Assembly (NCBI RefSeq): GCF_001644645.1
Contig: NZ_CP011390.1
Coordinates: 1,984,001 to 2,048,000 of the forward strand
Source: Flavisolibacter tropicus
Lineage (GTDB): Bacteria > Bacteroidota > Bacteroidia > Chitinophagales > Chitinophagaceae
Direction of reading: 5' to 3'
Length of the DNA stretch: 64,000 bases
Shown here: positions 37,347 to 45,584 of the stretch, in pieces
Layout of the letters: each line of letters begins with the position of its first letter
Numbering within the stretch: the first letter of the stretch is position 1
The notes under the pieces: model-generated
Told to the model about the DNA's origin: nothing
Databases searched by the model: none
Seen by the model: the letters and a program-made list of their open reading frames with translations, nothing else
Position numbers and translations under genes: made by a program

Positions 37347-37374
37347 AAAAGCACTCCACCAAGGAAGTGCTTTT
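37347..37374 (+). terminator. Rho-independent terminator
   Basis: Stem AAAAGCACT / AGTGCTTTT with an 10-base loop, followed by GTTTT. It probably ends the TPR lipoprotein transcript beyond tract G. Confidence 0.75.
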
Positions 37375-37394
37375 GTTTTATAAAGAGGTTTCTC

Positions 37395-37429
37395 CTGGCT
37401 TACAGCGTGCAGCGTACAGCGTGCAGCTT
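37395..37429. repeat. Heptad tract H: five 7-bp units
   Basis: Alternating ACAGCGT and GCAGCGT, the least diverged of all the tracts. It lies 38 bases before the hydrolase start codon at 37467, in its probable leader. Confidence 0.78.
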
Positions 37430-37466
37430 TTCTCTCCTATCGACTTTTCCTACATTTACAACAAGC

Positions 37467-38276
37467 ATGCAGGATAAAGCGAAAAGAAGAATCAAGCGTA
37501 CACTGATTGGCTTAGTGACCTTTTATATTACCAGTGGTGTAGTATTGTACCTAATTCAGGACCTGCTGTTCTTTCATCCTAAAAAACTACCCGCTGATTA
37601 CCAATATCAGTTTACTGATCCATTTACGGAGCTAAATATTACTGTTGATGACCGCAACCTGAATGTGGTGCAGTTCAAGGCACAGACGTCCAATCGAAAA
37701 GGCATTGTACTTTATTTCCATGGCAATATGCGCAATATAGAACGCTATGCGGACCAGGCGCCCCTGTTTACCAAAAGCGGTTATGAGGTGTGGATAGTAG
37801 ACTATCCCGGCTTTGGTAAGAGTACTGGCAAGCGTACAGAGCAAGCAATGTATAGCGATGCACAGCTACTCTACCGTATGGCAGCAAAAGAAGTGGCAGA
37901 CAGTAGCATTATAATCTATGGGCGATCTATTGGAACTGGCGTGGCTGCTTACTTAGCTGCCCATGTGCCTTGCCAGCAATTGATACTGGAAACGCCCTAC
38001 TATAGCATTGAGGCCATGGCTAAACATTATGCGCCTATATTCCCGGTAAAGTCGCTCATGAACTACCGCTTCCCTGTATACGAGTATTTACAAAAAGTAA
38101 CAGCCCCTGTTACCATCCTGCATGGAACGCAGGATGAGATCATACCTTATGGGCAGGCACAACAATTAGCTGCCATTAAAGGCGTACAACTGATCACCAT
38201 TCCCAGGGGAAAGCACAATAATTTATCGGGCTATGCGCAGTTTCAGCGGGTATTAGCCGGCCTACTTACTCATTAG
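37467..38276 (+). CDS. Membrane-anchored alpha/beta hydrolase (paralogue of 26381-27169)
   Basis: 269 residues from the ATG at 37467 (MQDKAKRRIKR). An earlier ATG at 37344 would translate repeat tract H and is rejected. A basic N-terminus and one membrane helix (about 12-34) precede 'FFHPKKLP'. Motifs: LYFHGNMRN, nucleophile elbow YGRSIGTG, probable acid in HGTQDEIIP, and histidine in GKHNNLSG. It resembles the BEM46/ABHD13-like group and its paralogue 11 kb away. The last 11 bases overlap, tail to tail, with the LD-carboxypeptidase gene. Confidence 0.87.
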   Translation: MQDKAKRRIKRTLIGLVTFYITSGVVLYLIQDLLFFHPKKLPADYQYQFTDPFTELNITVDDRNLNVVQFKAQTSNRKGIVLYFHGNMRNIERYADQAPLFTKSGYEVWIVDYPGFGKSTGKRTEQAMYSDAQLLYRMAAKEVADSSIIIYGRSIGTGVAAYLAAHVPCQQLILETPYYSIEAMAKHYAPIFPVKSLMNYRFPVYEYLQKVTAPVTILHGTQDEIIPYGQAQQLAAIKGVQLITIPRGKHNNLSGYAQFQRVLAGLLTH

Positions 38277-39189
38277 TTTCTTTTTCTGTTAACCGCACAC
38301 CATCTCCTGCTACTTTAAGTGTATACTCCACTCCTACTTTTAGTGCGTAATTCTCTTTATCGTGGCTTATCGGGAAGCCAAAGCAAATTGGGTATTTGTA
38401 GTCTTTAAGATGTTCTTGTAAGATCTCGTAAACGCTTTTGCCAAAGGGCCGGTCCGTGTCTTTACTATCCGTAAAGCCACCGATGATCAAGCCAGCCAAC
38501 TTGTCTAGCTTGCCGCTACGCTTTAATTGAATAAACATCCGGTCAATGTTGTACAGGTATTCACCCACATCTTCCAAAAAGAGTATCTTGTTCTTGGCTT
38601 TAATATCTGATTGGGTACCCACCATATGTGCCAGCATGGCCAGGTTACCACCCACCAGTATACCTTCGGCCTCACCCTGCTGATTAAAATCGTGCGCTGC
38701 ACATTCATAAGATGCTAACTGCCCCGCCAATGCTGCCTTCAGGGATTGCACATAGGGGTTATTGTATTCGCCTTCGTTAAAAGCCGCCGCCATGGGTGCA
38801 TGTAACGTTGGAATTTTATAGTTGGTGTATATATGTGAATGAAAGACCGTGATATCGCTAAACCCGATAAGCCATTTGGGGTGTTTGCGAAACTTCTTAA
38901 AGCTCAATTGATCAATGATACGGCTTACCCCGTAGCCACCCCTGGCACACAGAATGGCCTTTACCTGGGGATCGTCCATCATCTGCTGCACATCGCGCAA
39001 GCGCTGCTCATCTGTTCCGGAAAAATAGTTTTCAGACTGGCTGTAGGCTGTATCGCCTAGCTTTACCTGGTAGCCCCATTCGCCTAAAATATCAATGCAG
39101 GTTTGCATTTTTTCAAAAGGCATAAAGCCTGCCGGTGCTACTAAACCAATCGTGTCGCCTCTTTTTAAATAGGGTGGAAGTTTTACCAT
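38266..39189 (-). CDS. LD-carboxypeptidase (peptidase family S66, LdcA/MccF-like)
   Basis: 307 residues without a signal peptide. The S66 landmarks are GDTIGLVAPAG at the start, ARGGYGVSRI, and IGFSDITVFH with the nucleophile serine. The late glutamate and histidine regions (VGEYLYNIDRMF; PISHDKENYALKVG) complete a Ser-Glu-His triad. Cytoplasmic LdcA removes the terminal D-Ala from recycled tetrapeptides, and MccF-type enzymes cleave microcin-like adenylates; the sequence alone cannot separate the two. Its 3' end overlaps the hydrolase gene by 11 bases. Confidence 0.9.
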   Translation of the reverse strand: MVKLPPYLKRGDTIGLVAPAGFMPFEKMQTCIDILGEWGYQVKLGDTAYSQSENYFSGTDEQRLRDVQQMMDDPQVKAILCARGGYGVSRIIDQLSFKKFRKHPKWLIGFSDITVFHSHIYTNYKIPTLHAPMAAAFNEGEYNNPYVQSLKAALAGQLASYECAAHDFNQQGEAEGILVGGNLAMLAHMVGTQSDIKAKNKILFLEDVGEYLYNIDRMFIQLKRSGKLDKLAGLIIGGFTDSKDTDRPFGKSVYEILQEHLKDYKYPICFGFPISHDKENYALKVGVEYTLKVAGDGVRLTEKETNE

Positions 39190-39256
39190 TCTTAAGAATT
39201 ATTGTCACAATTTATCACTTCCTATGGCATTTCAAAAGCAGTTGGCCAGTTTGCGG

Positions 39257-39264
39257 TATTTTTG
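39257..39264 (+). promoter_or_regulatory. Candidate -7 element (TATTTTTG) upstream of metG
   Basis: TATTTTTG is a full match to TAnnTTTG. No clear TTTG lies about 20 bases upstream, and it is 183 bases before metG, so this is tentative. Confidence 0.3.
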
Positions 39265-39388
39265 TGACCGCGGTGGGGAAGGATTTGTTTTGGATTAGCA
39301 GGATTAGTGAACGATGATTTAGATGGATCTACTAGATCAAAAAGATACTTAGAACTGATTATTCCATTTAGGCATGTAAAGTAATGAA

Positions 39389-39416
39389 GGCTTTGCACGT
39401 TTCACCTTTCACAACC
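39389..39416. repeat. Heptad tract M: four 7-bp units upstream of metG
   Basis: GGCTTTG is followed by CACGTTT, CACCTTT and CACAACC in strict phase. It ends 30 bases before the metG start codon, so it would lie in the leader or promoter. Confidence 0.55.
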
Positions 39417-39446
39417 CTATTCGCAGGTTAAAACATAAAGATTAGC

Positions 39447-41657
39447 ATGACAACACAAGAGACGACTATACCCGGCTCCCCATCAGAAACGGGAGGTAAC
39501 CAACCGAAGCGTTATTTAATTACATCTGCCCTTCCGTATGCCAACGGGCAAAAACACATTGGTCACCTGGCCGGTGCGTATATACCTGCCGATATATATG
39601 TACGTTACCTACGTGCGCAAAAAAGAGATGTAGTTTTTGTTTGTGGTAGTGATGAGCATGGAACAGCCATTCCTATCCAGGCCATGAAAGAAGGTACTAC
39701 ACCACAGGCCATTATAGACAAGTACCATGTGATCATGAAGGAGAACTTTGATGACCTGTCTATTTCATTTGATATCTATGATCGCACTTCTAACCCTATA
39801 CATCATGAAACAGCGCAGGAGTTCTTTACCTACCTGAACGATCGTGGTGAGCTGGAAATCAAAGAATCGGAGCAGTATTTTGATGAAGAGGCACAGACGT
39901 TCCTGGCCGACCGCTATATCAAAGGAACTTGTCCAAACTGTGGATCTGACCGTGCCTTTGGCGATCAGTGTGAAACCTGTGGTACGTCGTTAAGTCCAGA
40001 TGAACTGATCAACCCAGTGAGTACCCTTAGCGGTAAACCACCGGTAAAAAAAGCCACCAAGCACTGGTACCTTCCACTAAACAAGCATGAAGACTGGCTG
40101 CGCAACTGGATATTAAATGAGCATCAGAACGACTGGAAGGCTAATGTGTTGGGACAATGCAAAAGCTGGATAGATGCTGGCTTGCAGCCCCGAGCTGTTA
40201 CACGCGACCTGGATTGGGGTGTAAAAGTGCCGCTACCTGATGCAGAAGGCAAGGTATTGTATGTGTGGTTTGATGCGCCTATTGGGTACATTTCTGCCAC
40301 CAAGCAATGGGCTATCAATAATGATAAAGACTGGAAACCTTACTGGCTGGATAAAGACACCAAACTGGTGCACTTTATTGGCAAGGACAATATTGTGTTC
40401 CACTGTATCATCTTCCCGGTAATGCTAAAGCTGCATGACTTTATTGTGCCGGCCAACGTTCCCGCCAATGAGTTCATGAACCTGGAAGGTGATAAAATGA
40501 GCACCAGCCGTAATTGGAAGCTGGATATGCAGGATTACATCGACGACTTTATTAAGAAGGAAAACGGTGGTCCGCAAATGGCTGATGCACTGCGTTATTA
40601 CTTAGCTACTATCCTTCCAGAAACAAAGGATAGCGAGTTTACGTGGAAAGGATTCCAGGATGCGGTAAACAGTGAGCTGGTAGCCATATTTGCCAACTAC
40701 TTTAATCGCACGTTTGTGCTAATGCATAAACTAACCGGCGGGAAAGTACCTAAGTTTCATAACGATATTGCTGATGCGAAAGACCAGGATTTGATGGAAG
40801 AAATTCGCAAGGCAAAGACCACAGTAGAGAACTTACTGGAGGAATATAAATTCCGTGATGCCTTGTTTGAAGTGATTGACCTGGCCAGAAAAGGCAACAA
40901 ATACATGCAGGAAAAAGAGCCTTGGATCAAGGCTAAGCAAACAACTGCTGATGGCGTGATAGTGCCTGAAATGCAGGCGCAGATTGACAACTGCATGCAC
41001 ATTTGCCTACAGTTGTGTGCTAACCTGGCTATCCTGATCAACCCCTTCCTTCCTAACACGGCTAAGAAAATGTGTCATTTGATGAAGGTGGTAGATAAGA
41101 TGCTCGATTGGGAAAATGCAGGTTCATTGAAATTGTTAAGTGTTGGATACTCACTACGTGCTCCTGAATTATTGTTCCGCAAGATTGAGGATGCAGAAGT
41201 GCAGTACCAGGTTGATAAATTAAAAGCAGGATTAGAAAAAGCAAAAATGGAGAATAGTCAGAGTAGTCCACAGTCGACGATCGACAGTCAACAGCCGGCA
41301 GAAGCAAATCAGAAATCAGAAATCATCAAATCAGAAATTCAATATGATGATTTTGATAAGTTGGATCTGCGGATAGGAACAGTTATCAGCGCTGAAAAAG
41401 TAGCAAAGGCCGATAAGTTATTGAAGCTGCAGGTTGACCTGGGTTTTGAGCAGCGCACCATTGTTTCAGGTATTGCGCAACACTTTACACCGGAATCACT
41501 GGTTAACAAACAGGTGATAGTAGTGGCTAACCTGGCACCACGCAAAATGCGCGGCATTGAAAGCCAGGGAATGATCTTAACAGCCGAACAGCCGGATGGC
41601 AAATTGATACTGGTAAATCCAGATGCAGCCACTATTAATGGTTCTAATGTGCGCTAG
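39447..41657 (+). CDS. metG: Methionyl-tRNA synthetase with C-terminal tRNA-binding domain
   Basis: 736 residues. The class I signatures are HIGH at residues 37-40 and KMSTS at 350-354. A zinc knuckle uses Cys162, Cys165, Cys175 and Cys178. The helical anticodon-binding domain runs to about residue 600. The C-terminal EMAP/Trbp-like domain (FDKLDLRIGTVISAEKV onward) dimerises and binds tRNA. Between them, residues 602-632 form a Ser/Gln-rich linker encoded by a heptad repeat (41258-41327). The enzyme charges tRNA-Met in the cytoplasm. It is monocistronic with a strong terminator. Confidence 0.96.
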   Translation: MTTQETTIPGSPSETGGNQPKRYLITSALPYANGQKHIGHLAGAYIPADIYVRYLRAQKRDVVFVCGSDEHGTAIPIQAMKEGTTPQAIIDKYHVIMKENFDDLSISFDIYDRTSNPIHHETAQEFFTYLNDRGELEIKESEQYFDEEAQTFLADRYIKGTCPNCGSDRAFGDQCETCGTSLSPDELINPVSTLSGKPPVKKATKHWYLPLNKHEDWLRNWILNEHQNDWKANVLGQCKSWIDAGLQPRAVTRDLDWGVKVPLPDAEGKVLYVWFDAPIGYISATKQWAINNDKDWKPYWLDKDTKLVHFIGKDNIVFHCIIFPVMLKLHDFIVPANVPANEFMNLEGDKMSTSRNWKLDMQDYIDDFIKKENGGPQMADALRYYLATILPETKDSEFTWKGFQDAVNSELVAIFANYFNRTFVLMHKLTGGKVPKFHNDIADAKDQDLMEEIRKAKTTVENLLEEYKFRDALFEVIDLARKGNKYMQEKEPWIKAKQTTADGVIVPEMQAQIDNCMHICLQLCANLAILINPFLPNTAKKMCHLMKVVDKMLDWENAGSLKLLSVGYSLRAPELLFRKIEDAEVQYQVDKLKAGLEKAKMENSQSSPQSTIDSQQPAEANQKSEIIKSEIQYDDFDKLDLRIGTVISAEKVAKADKLLKLQVDLGFEQRTIVSGIAQHFTPESLVNKQVIVVANLAPRKMRGIESQGMILTAEQPDGKLILVNPDAATINGSNVR
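41258..41327. repeat. Heptad tract I: ten 7-bp units inside metG
   Basis: AGTCCAC/AGTCGAC-type units pass in the same phase into AATCAGA units, then slip near 41328. Three heptads make seven codons, so the coding frame stays open. It encodes the low-complexity linker before the tRNA-binding domain. Confidence 0.75.
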
Positions 41658-41719
41658 TCAATTATGCTGATAGCCTATTAGGTATACAGCAGTATGTATT
41701 ATATCATCTAGCAAATAAA

Positions 41720-41753
41720 TAAAGCGCCTGACTTTAAAATGGTCAGGCGCTTT
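41720..41753 (+). terminator. Rho-independent terminator after metG
   Basis: Stem AAAGCGCCTGAC / GTCAGGCGCTTT with a 9-base loop and a T-rich tail. Confidence 0.88.
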
Positions 41754-41836
41754 TGTTTTACTTATGCGTAAGTGGTTGTTAGTATGTGAGTTCTTTTTAT
41801 TTTACATGCTCTTTACTACTTATTTAAATATTATTT

Positions 41837-42262
41837 ATGAAACGTACTCTAGTTTTTCTTTTCATAATTGTCTTACTTGCAGTAGCTGTTTGGCAAGGAT
41901 ACCGGTATTTCTATAGTGCCCCCAAAGATTTACGTACAGCAAAGGCTGCTGCTACTCTTTCAACTACCCAGTTAATTCAGGCGTTTGAAAGTGATAGTGC
42001 TAAAGCAAACCAGATGTACTTAGGAAAGATCATTGCAGTGGAAGGGGCCATAAAATCGGTAGATGAAGAAGAAGGAGTTACGATAGTATTAGGAGAGCCA
42101 GCGTCCATGTCGTCTGTACGTTGCAGCATGGACACCAGCCATAGAAAGGAATGGGGATCATTAGAAAAAGGCAGAAAGGTGATTATTAAAGGAAATTGTA
42201 CTGGGTTTAACAGTGATGAACTATTAGGATCAGACGTTATTTTAAACCGTTGCGTATTTTAA
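41837..42262 (+). CDS. Membrane-anchored OB-fold-like protein (tRNA_anti-like)
   Basis: 141 residues. One N-terminal membrane helix (about 4-24) is followed by a spacer and an OB-like domain: 'NQMYLGKIIAVEGAIKSVDEEEGVTIVLGEP', 'SSVRCSMDT', 'GRKVIIKGNCTGF' and a C-terminal 'VILNRCVF'. The pattern matches the tRNA_anti-like family of Bacteroidota periplasmic proteins. Ligand and function are unknown. It precedes a YceI-family gene by 21 bases, probably one operon. Confidence 0.78.
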   Translation: MKRTLVFLFIIVLLAVAVWQGYRYFYSAPKDLRTAKAAATLSTTQLIQAFESDSAKANQMYLGKIIAVEGAIKSVDEEEGVTIVLGEPASMSSVRCSMDTSHRKEWGSLEKGRKVIIKGNCTGFNSDELLGSDVILNRCVF

Positions 42263-42283
42263 CCAATTGAGTATTGTAATCAA

Positions 42284-42838
42284 ATGAAGCATTTTCTTGT
42301 TTTATTATTGAGTGTGGCCAGTGCCAGCCTAACTGTCAATGCACAGTCGAAGTTCTTTACAAAGAATGGCAAGATCTTATTCTTTTCAAAAGCGCCCCTG
42401 GAAGATATTGAGGCCAAAAACAAATCGGCGGTGTGCCTGCTGGACACACAATCCGGAACATTACAGTTCTCTCTTTTAATGAAAGGCTTTGAGTTTGAAA
42501 ATGAATTAATGCAAGAGCATTTTAATGAGGATTACGTAGAGAGCCATCTCTTTCCTAAAGCAGAATTTAAAGGCCAGGTTGTTAATAATGCATCCATTAA
42601 CTACAAGAAAGGTGGCGTATATCCAGCAAAGGTAAAAGGTAAGCTGACCATACATGGTGAAACGAAAGATGTAGAAACCACGGGAACTATTGTTGTAAAT
42701 GGTGACAATCTTCAGATAGCGTCTAACTTTCCGATACTCTTATCAGACTACAAAATTAAAATCCCTTCATTGGTAAAAGATAAAGTGTCCAATAGTATAA
42801 AGATTACCGTAGAAAGTAAATTGGATCCTTTTCAATAA
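42284..42838 (+). CDS. YceI family periplasmic lipid-binding-like protein
   Basis: 184 residues with a signal peptide (ending TVNAQ). The body fits the YceI beta-barrel: 'KILFFSKAPLEDIEAKNKSAVCLLDTQSG' early, 'FEFENELMQEHFNEDYVESHLFPKAEFKG' in the middle, and 'VKGKLTIHGETKDVETTGTI' later. YceI proteins bind polyisoprenoid-type lipids in a long cavity. The partner is unknown. It is probably co-transcribed with the OB-fold-like gene just upstream; a terminator follows. Confidence 0.85.
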   Translation: MKHFLVLLLSVASASLTVNAQSKFFTKNGKILFFSKAPLEDIEAKNKSAVCLLDTQSGTLQFSLLMKGFEFENELMQEHFNEDYVESHLFPKAEFKGQVVNNASINYKKGGVYPAKVKGKLTIHGETKDVETTGTIVVNGDNLQIASNFPILLSDYKIKIPSLVKDKVSNSIKITVESKLDPFQ

Positions 42839-42866
42839 GATAAACTCTTTGAAAACAATATCTATT

Positions 42867-42891
42867 AAAAGCTGGCTTTATGCCAGCTTTT
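42867..42891 (+). terminator. Rho-independent terminator
   Basis: Stem AAAAGCTGGC / GCCAGCTTTT with a TTTAT loop. It closes the OB-fold/YceI unit. Confidence 0.85.
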
Positions 42892-42950
42892 TCATTTATA
42901 CTCAATTAAATGAAGGGTAAAAATGAATAAGAAATAATCATCATTCACCC

Positions 42951-42982
42951 TTGTTCTTTTCTGGCATATTTTCTTACCTTCA
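42951..42982 (+). promoter_or_regulatory. Candidate fadN promoter (TTG, 21 bases, TACCTTCA)
   Basis: TTG at 42951-42953 and TACCTTCA at 42975-42982 lie 30 bases before the start codon, in the Bacteroidota -33/-7 layout. Confidence 0.4.
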
Positions 42983-43012
42983 TACAAATAGTTGTTTAAC
43001 TAACTAATTTAT

Positions 43013-45394
43013 ATGAGTAAGCGAATCATCAAAAAAATAGCTGTCCTAGGCAGTGGTGTTATGGGCTCTCGTATTGCTTGTCATTTTGCAGGCATTGGTG
43101 TTCAAGTTCTATTACTGGATATTGTACCCAAGGATGCGGAAACTTCAGACAACAAAGCGGCACGCAATAAACTGGTAAACGATGCATTACAAGCTGCCAT
43201 TAAAAGCAACCCCTCGCCCGTTTATACTAAAGATGTAGTAAAGCGTATTACTACTGGCAATTTTGATGATAACCTGAAAGAAATTGGCACCTGTGATTGG
43301 GTAATAGAAGTAGTGGTAGAACGCCTGGATATTAAACGTTCTCTTTATGAGCGCGTGGAGCAGTTCCGTAAACCAGGTACACTAATCACTTCTAATACAT
43401 CGGGTATTCCTATTGGTATGCTTAGCGAAGGAAGAAGTGATGATTTCAAAAAGCACTTCTGCGGCACTCACTTTTTTAATCCGCCCCGTTACTTACGCCT
43501 ACTGGAAATAATCCCTACAAAAGATACTGATCCGGCTATAGTAGACTTCTTAATGCACTACGGCGACCTATACCTGGGCAAAACAACAGTATTAGCCAAG
43601 GATACACCAGCATTTATAGCTAACCGTATAGGCGTGTACGGTATGATGGCCATCTTTGGCTTGATTGATAAAATGGGAATGACCATTGACGATATAGATG
43701 CGTTGACCGGTCCATTGATTGGCCGCCCCAAATCAGCAACCTTCCGCACCGCCGATGTAGTAGGTATTGACACCTTGGTAAAAGTGGCCAAAGGAGTTTA
43801 TGACAATTGCCCGCAAGATGAAGCACGCGAAACCTTTCAGATACCTGAATGGCTAAACAAAGTAGTAGCCAATAATTGGCTGGGTGATAAAACAGGTCAG
43901 GGCTTCTTTTCAAAAAGAAAAAGTGCTACTGGAGAAAAAGAGATCTACACACTGGATCTAAAGACCTTAGAGTACGGTCCACGGGCAAAGCCAAAGTTTG
44001 CCTCAGTAGATGCAACTAAGCCAGTTGACGATCTTAAGCAACGTCTTAAAATGTTAGTGGCAGCACCTGATAAAGCTGGCGAGTTTTTACGACACTTCCA
44101 TTATGGTCTGTTCTCTTATATCTCACACCGTATTCCTGAAATCAGTGATGAAGTGTATCGTATAGACGATGCCATGATGGCGGGCTTTGGCTGGGAAATA
44201 GGCGCTTTTGAAAGCTGGGATGTATTGGGCGTAGAGAAAACAGTGCAGGCCATGCAAGCTGCTGGTTATTCCGTAGCGCCTTGGGTAGAAGAAATGCTGG
44301 CAAGTGGCAATAAATCATTCTATAAAGTAGAAGGTGGTCAAACCCTGTGTTACGATCCACAAACAAAAACCTATAAGCCAGTTCCTGGTGGTAAAGACTT
44401 TATTATTCTTAGCAACTTTAAGGATAAGATCGTATGGAAGAATGCTGCTTGTAATGTATACGATATAGGCGACGAAGTGTTAGGCATTCAATGGAATACG
44501 AAAATGAATTCCATTGGCGGTGATGTATTAAGTGGTATCAATAAGGCCATTGAACTGGCTGAAAAAGACTACAAGGGTCTGGTAATAGCTAATGAAGGGC
44601 CCAACTTTAGTGCTGGTGCCAATGTAGGCATGATCTTCATGCTGGCTATTGAACAGGAGTATGATGAATTAGACTTTGCCATTCGCTTATTTCAAAATAC
44701 CATGATGCGCGTGCGTTACTCATCTGTTCCGGTAGTGGTAGCACCCCATGGCCTGGCATTGGGGGGAGCATGCGAAATGAGTCTTCATGCTGATAAATGC
44801 TGTCCTTCTGCAGAAACCTATACAGGACTAGTAGAATTGGGTGTAGGACTTATACCAGGCGGTGGCGGTACAAAAGAGTTTGTTGTACGTGCCTCTGATG
44901 ACATGCATGAAGATGAACCAGAGACCATTACATTAAAGAATCGCTTCCTTACTATTGCGACAGCCAAGGTTGCCACCTCGGCACAGGAAGCATTTGGTTT
45001 AGGCATTTATCGGAAAGGCCTAGACGAAGTGGTAATGAATCAGAATCGTCGCGTATCAGAAGCCAAGAAATCAGTGCTGGAGCTATCTGACAGTGGTTAT
45101 GTAATGCCGCTACAACGGAAAGATGTAAAAGTATTAGGCCGTTCTGCATTAGGAGCCCTATATGCTGGTATACATGGCATGCATCAGGCAGGTTATGCTA
45201 CTGATCATGATACGGTAGTAGCTAAAAAACTGGCCTATGTAATGTGTGGTGGTGATCTAAGTGAACCAACATTTGTTAGCGAACAATACTTACTGGATTT
45301 AGAGCGGGAAGCCTTCCTTTCTTTATGTGGTGAAAGAAAGAGTTTAGAGCGTATTCAAAGTGTTTTAAAATCTGGAAAGCCTGTAAGGAATTAA
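43013..45394 (+). CDS. fadN: 3-hydroxyacyl-CoA dehydrogenase / enoyl-CoA hydratase fusion (FadN-like)
   Basis: 793 residues, close to Bacillus FadN. The dehydrogenase part comes first: the NAD-binding GSGVMGSRIA near residue 13, and THFFNPPRYLRLLEIIP with the catalytic histidine. A second dehydrogenase C-terminal domain follows. The crotonase-type hydratase domain starts near residue 500 with NEGPNFSAGANVGMIF, then GLALGGACEM and ELGVGLIPGGGGTKEF. It performs two consecutive steps of fatty acid beta-oxidation in the cytoplasm. No thiolase or acyl-CoA dehydrogenase gene is adjacent: terminators stand before and after. Confidence 0.93.
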   Translation: MSKRIIKKIAVLGSGVMGSRIACHFAGIGVQVLLLDIVPKDAETSDNKAARNKLVNDALQAAIKSNPSPVYTKDVVKRITTGNFDDNLKEIGTCDWVIEVVVERLDIKRSLYERVEQFRKPGTLITSNTSGIPIGMLSEGRSDDFKKHFCGTHFFNPPRYLRLLEIIPTKDTDPAIVDFLMHYGDLYLGKTTVLAKDTPAFIANRIGVYGMMAIFGLIDKMGMTIDDIDALTGPLIGRPKSATFRTADVVGIDTLVKVAKGVYDNCPQDEARETFQIPEWLNKVVANNWLGDKTGQGFFSKRKSATGEKEIYTLDLKTLEYGPRAKPKFASVDATKPVDDLKQRLKMLVAAPDKAGEFLRHFHYGLFSYISHRIPEISDEVYRIDDAMMAGFGWEIGAFESWDVLGVEKTVQAMQAAGYSVAPWVEEMLASGNKSFYKVEGGQTLCYDPQTKTYKPVPGGKDFIILSNFKDKIVWKNAACNVYDIGDEVLGIQWNTKMNSIGGDVLSGINKAIELAEKDYKGLVIANEGPNFSAGANVGMIFMLAIEQEYDELDFAIRLFQNTMMRVRYSSVPVVVAPHGLALGGACEMSLHADKCCPSAETYTGLVELGVGLIPGGGGTKEFVVRASDDMHEDEPETITLKNRFLTIATAKVATSAQEAFGLGIYRKGLDEVVMNQNRRVSEAKKSVLELSDSGYVMPLQRKDVKVLGRSALGALYAGIHGMHQAGYATDHDTVVAKKLAYVMCGGDLSEPTFVSEQYLLDLEREAFLSLCGERKSLERIQSVLKSGKPVRN

Positions 45395-45410
45395 ACCTTC
45401 TCGCTAAAAT

Positions 45411-45440
45411 AAAAAAGCACCCAATAACGGGTGCTTTTTT
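45411..45440 (+). terminator. Rho-independent terminator after fadN
   Basis: Stem AAAAAAGCACCC / GGGTGCTTTTTT with an AATAAC loop. Confidence 0.88.
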
Positions 45441-45584
45441 ATTGGGTGAACTTTTCCATTTTAAGTTAGATAAGCACTCCACACAATTTTGTATCTTTTA
45501 TGAAGCTATCTGGCTAGCTATTAAGGAATATTGGCACGATAGTCTAATGATACACTTAACCATCTATCAACGAAACAAATAAGT

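Noticed and set aside
37344..37466. Longer N-terminus of the second alpha/beta hydrolase
   Set aside because: It runs through a terminator and heptad tract H; the ATG at 37467 matches the paralogue's layout.
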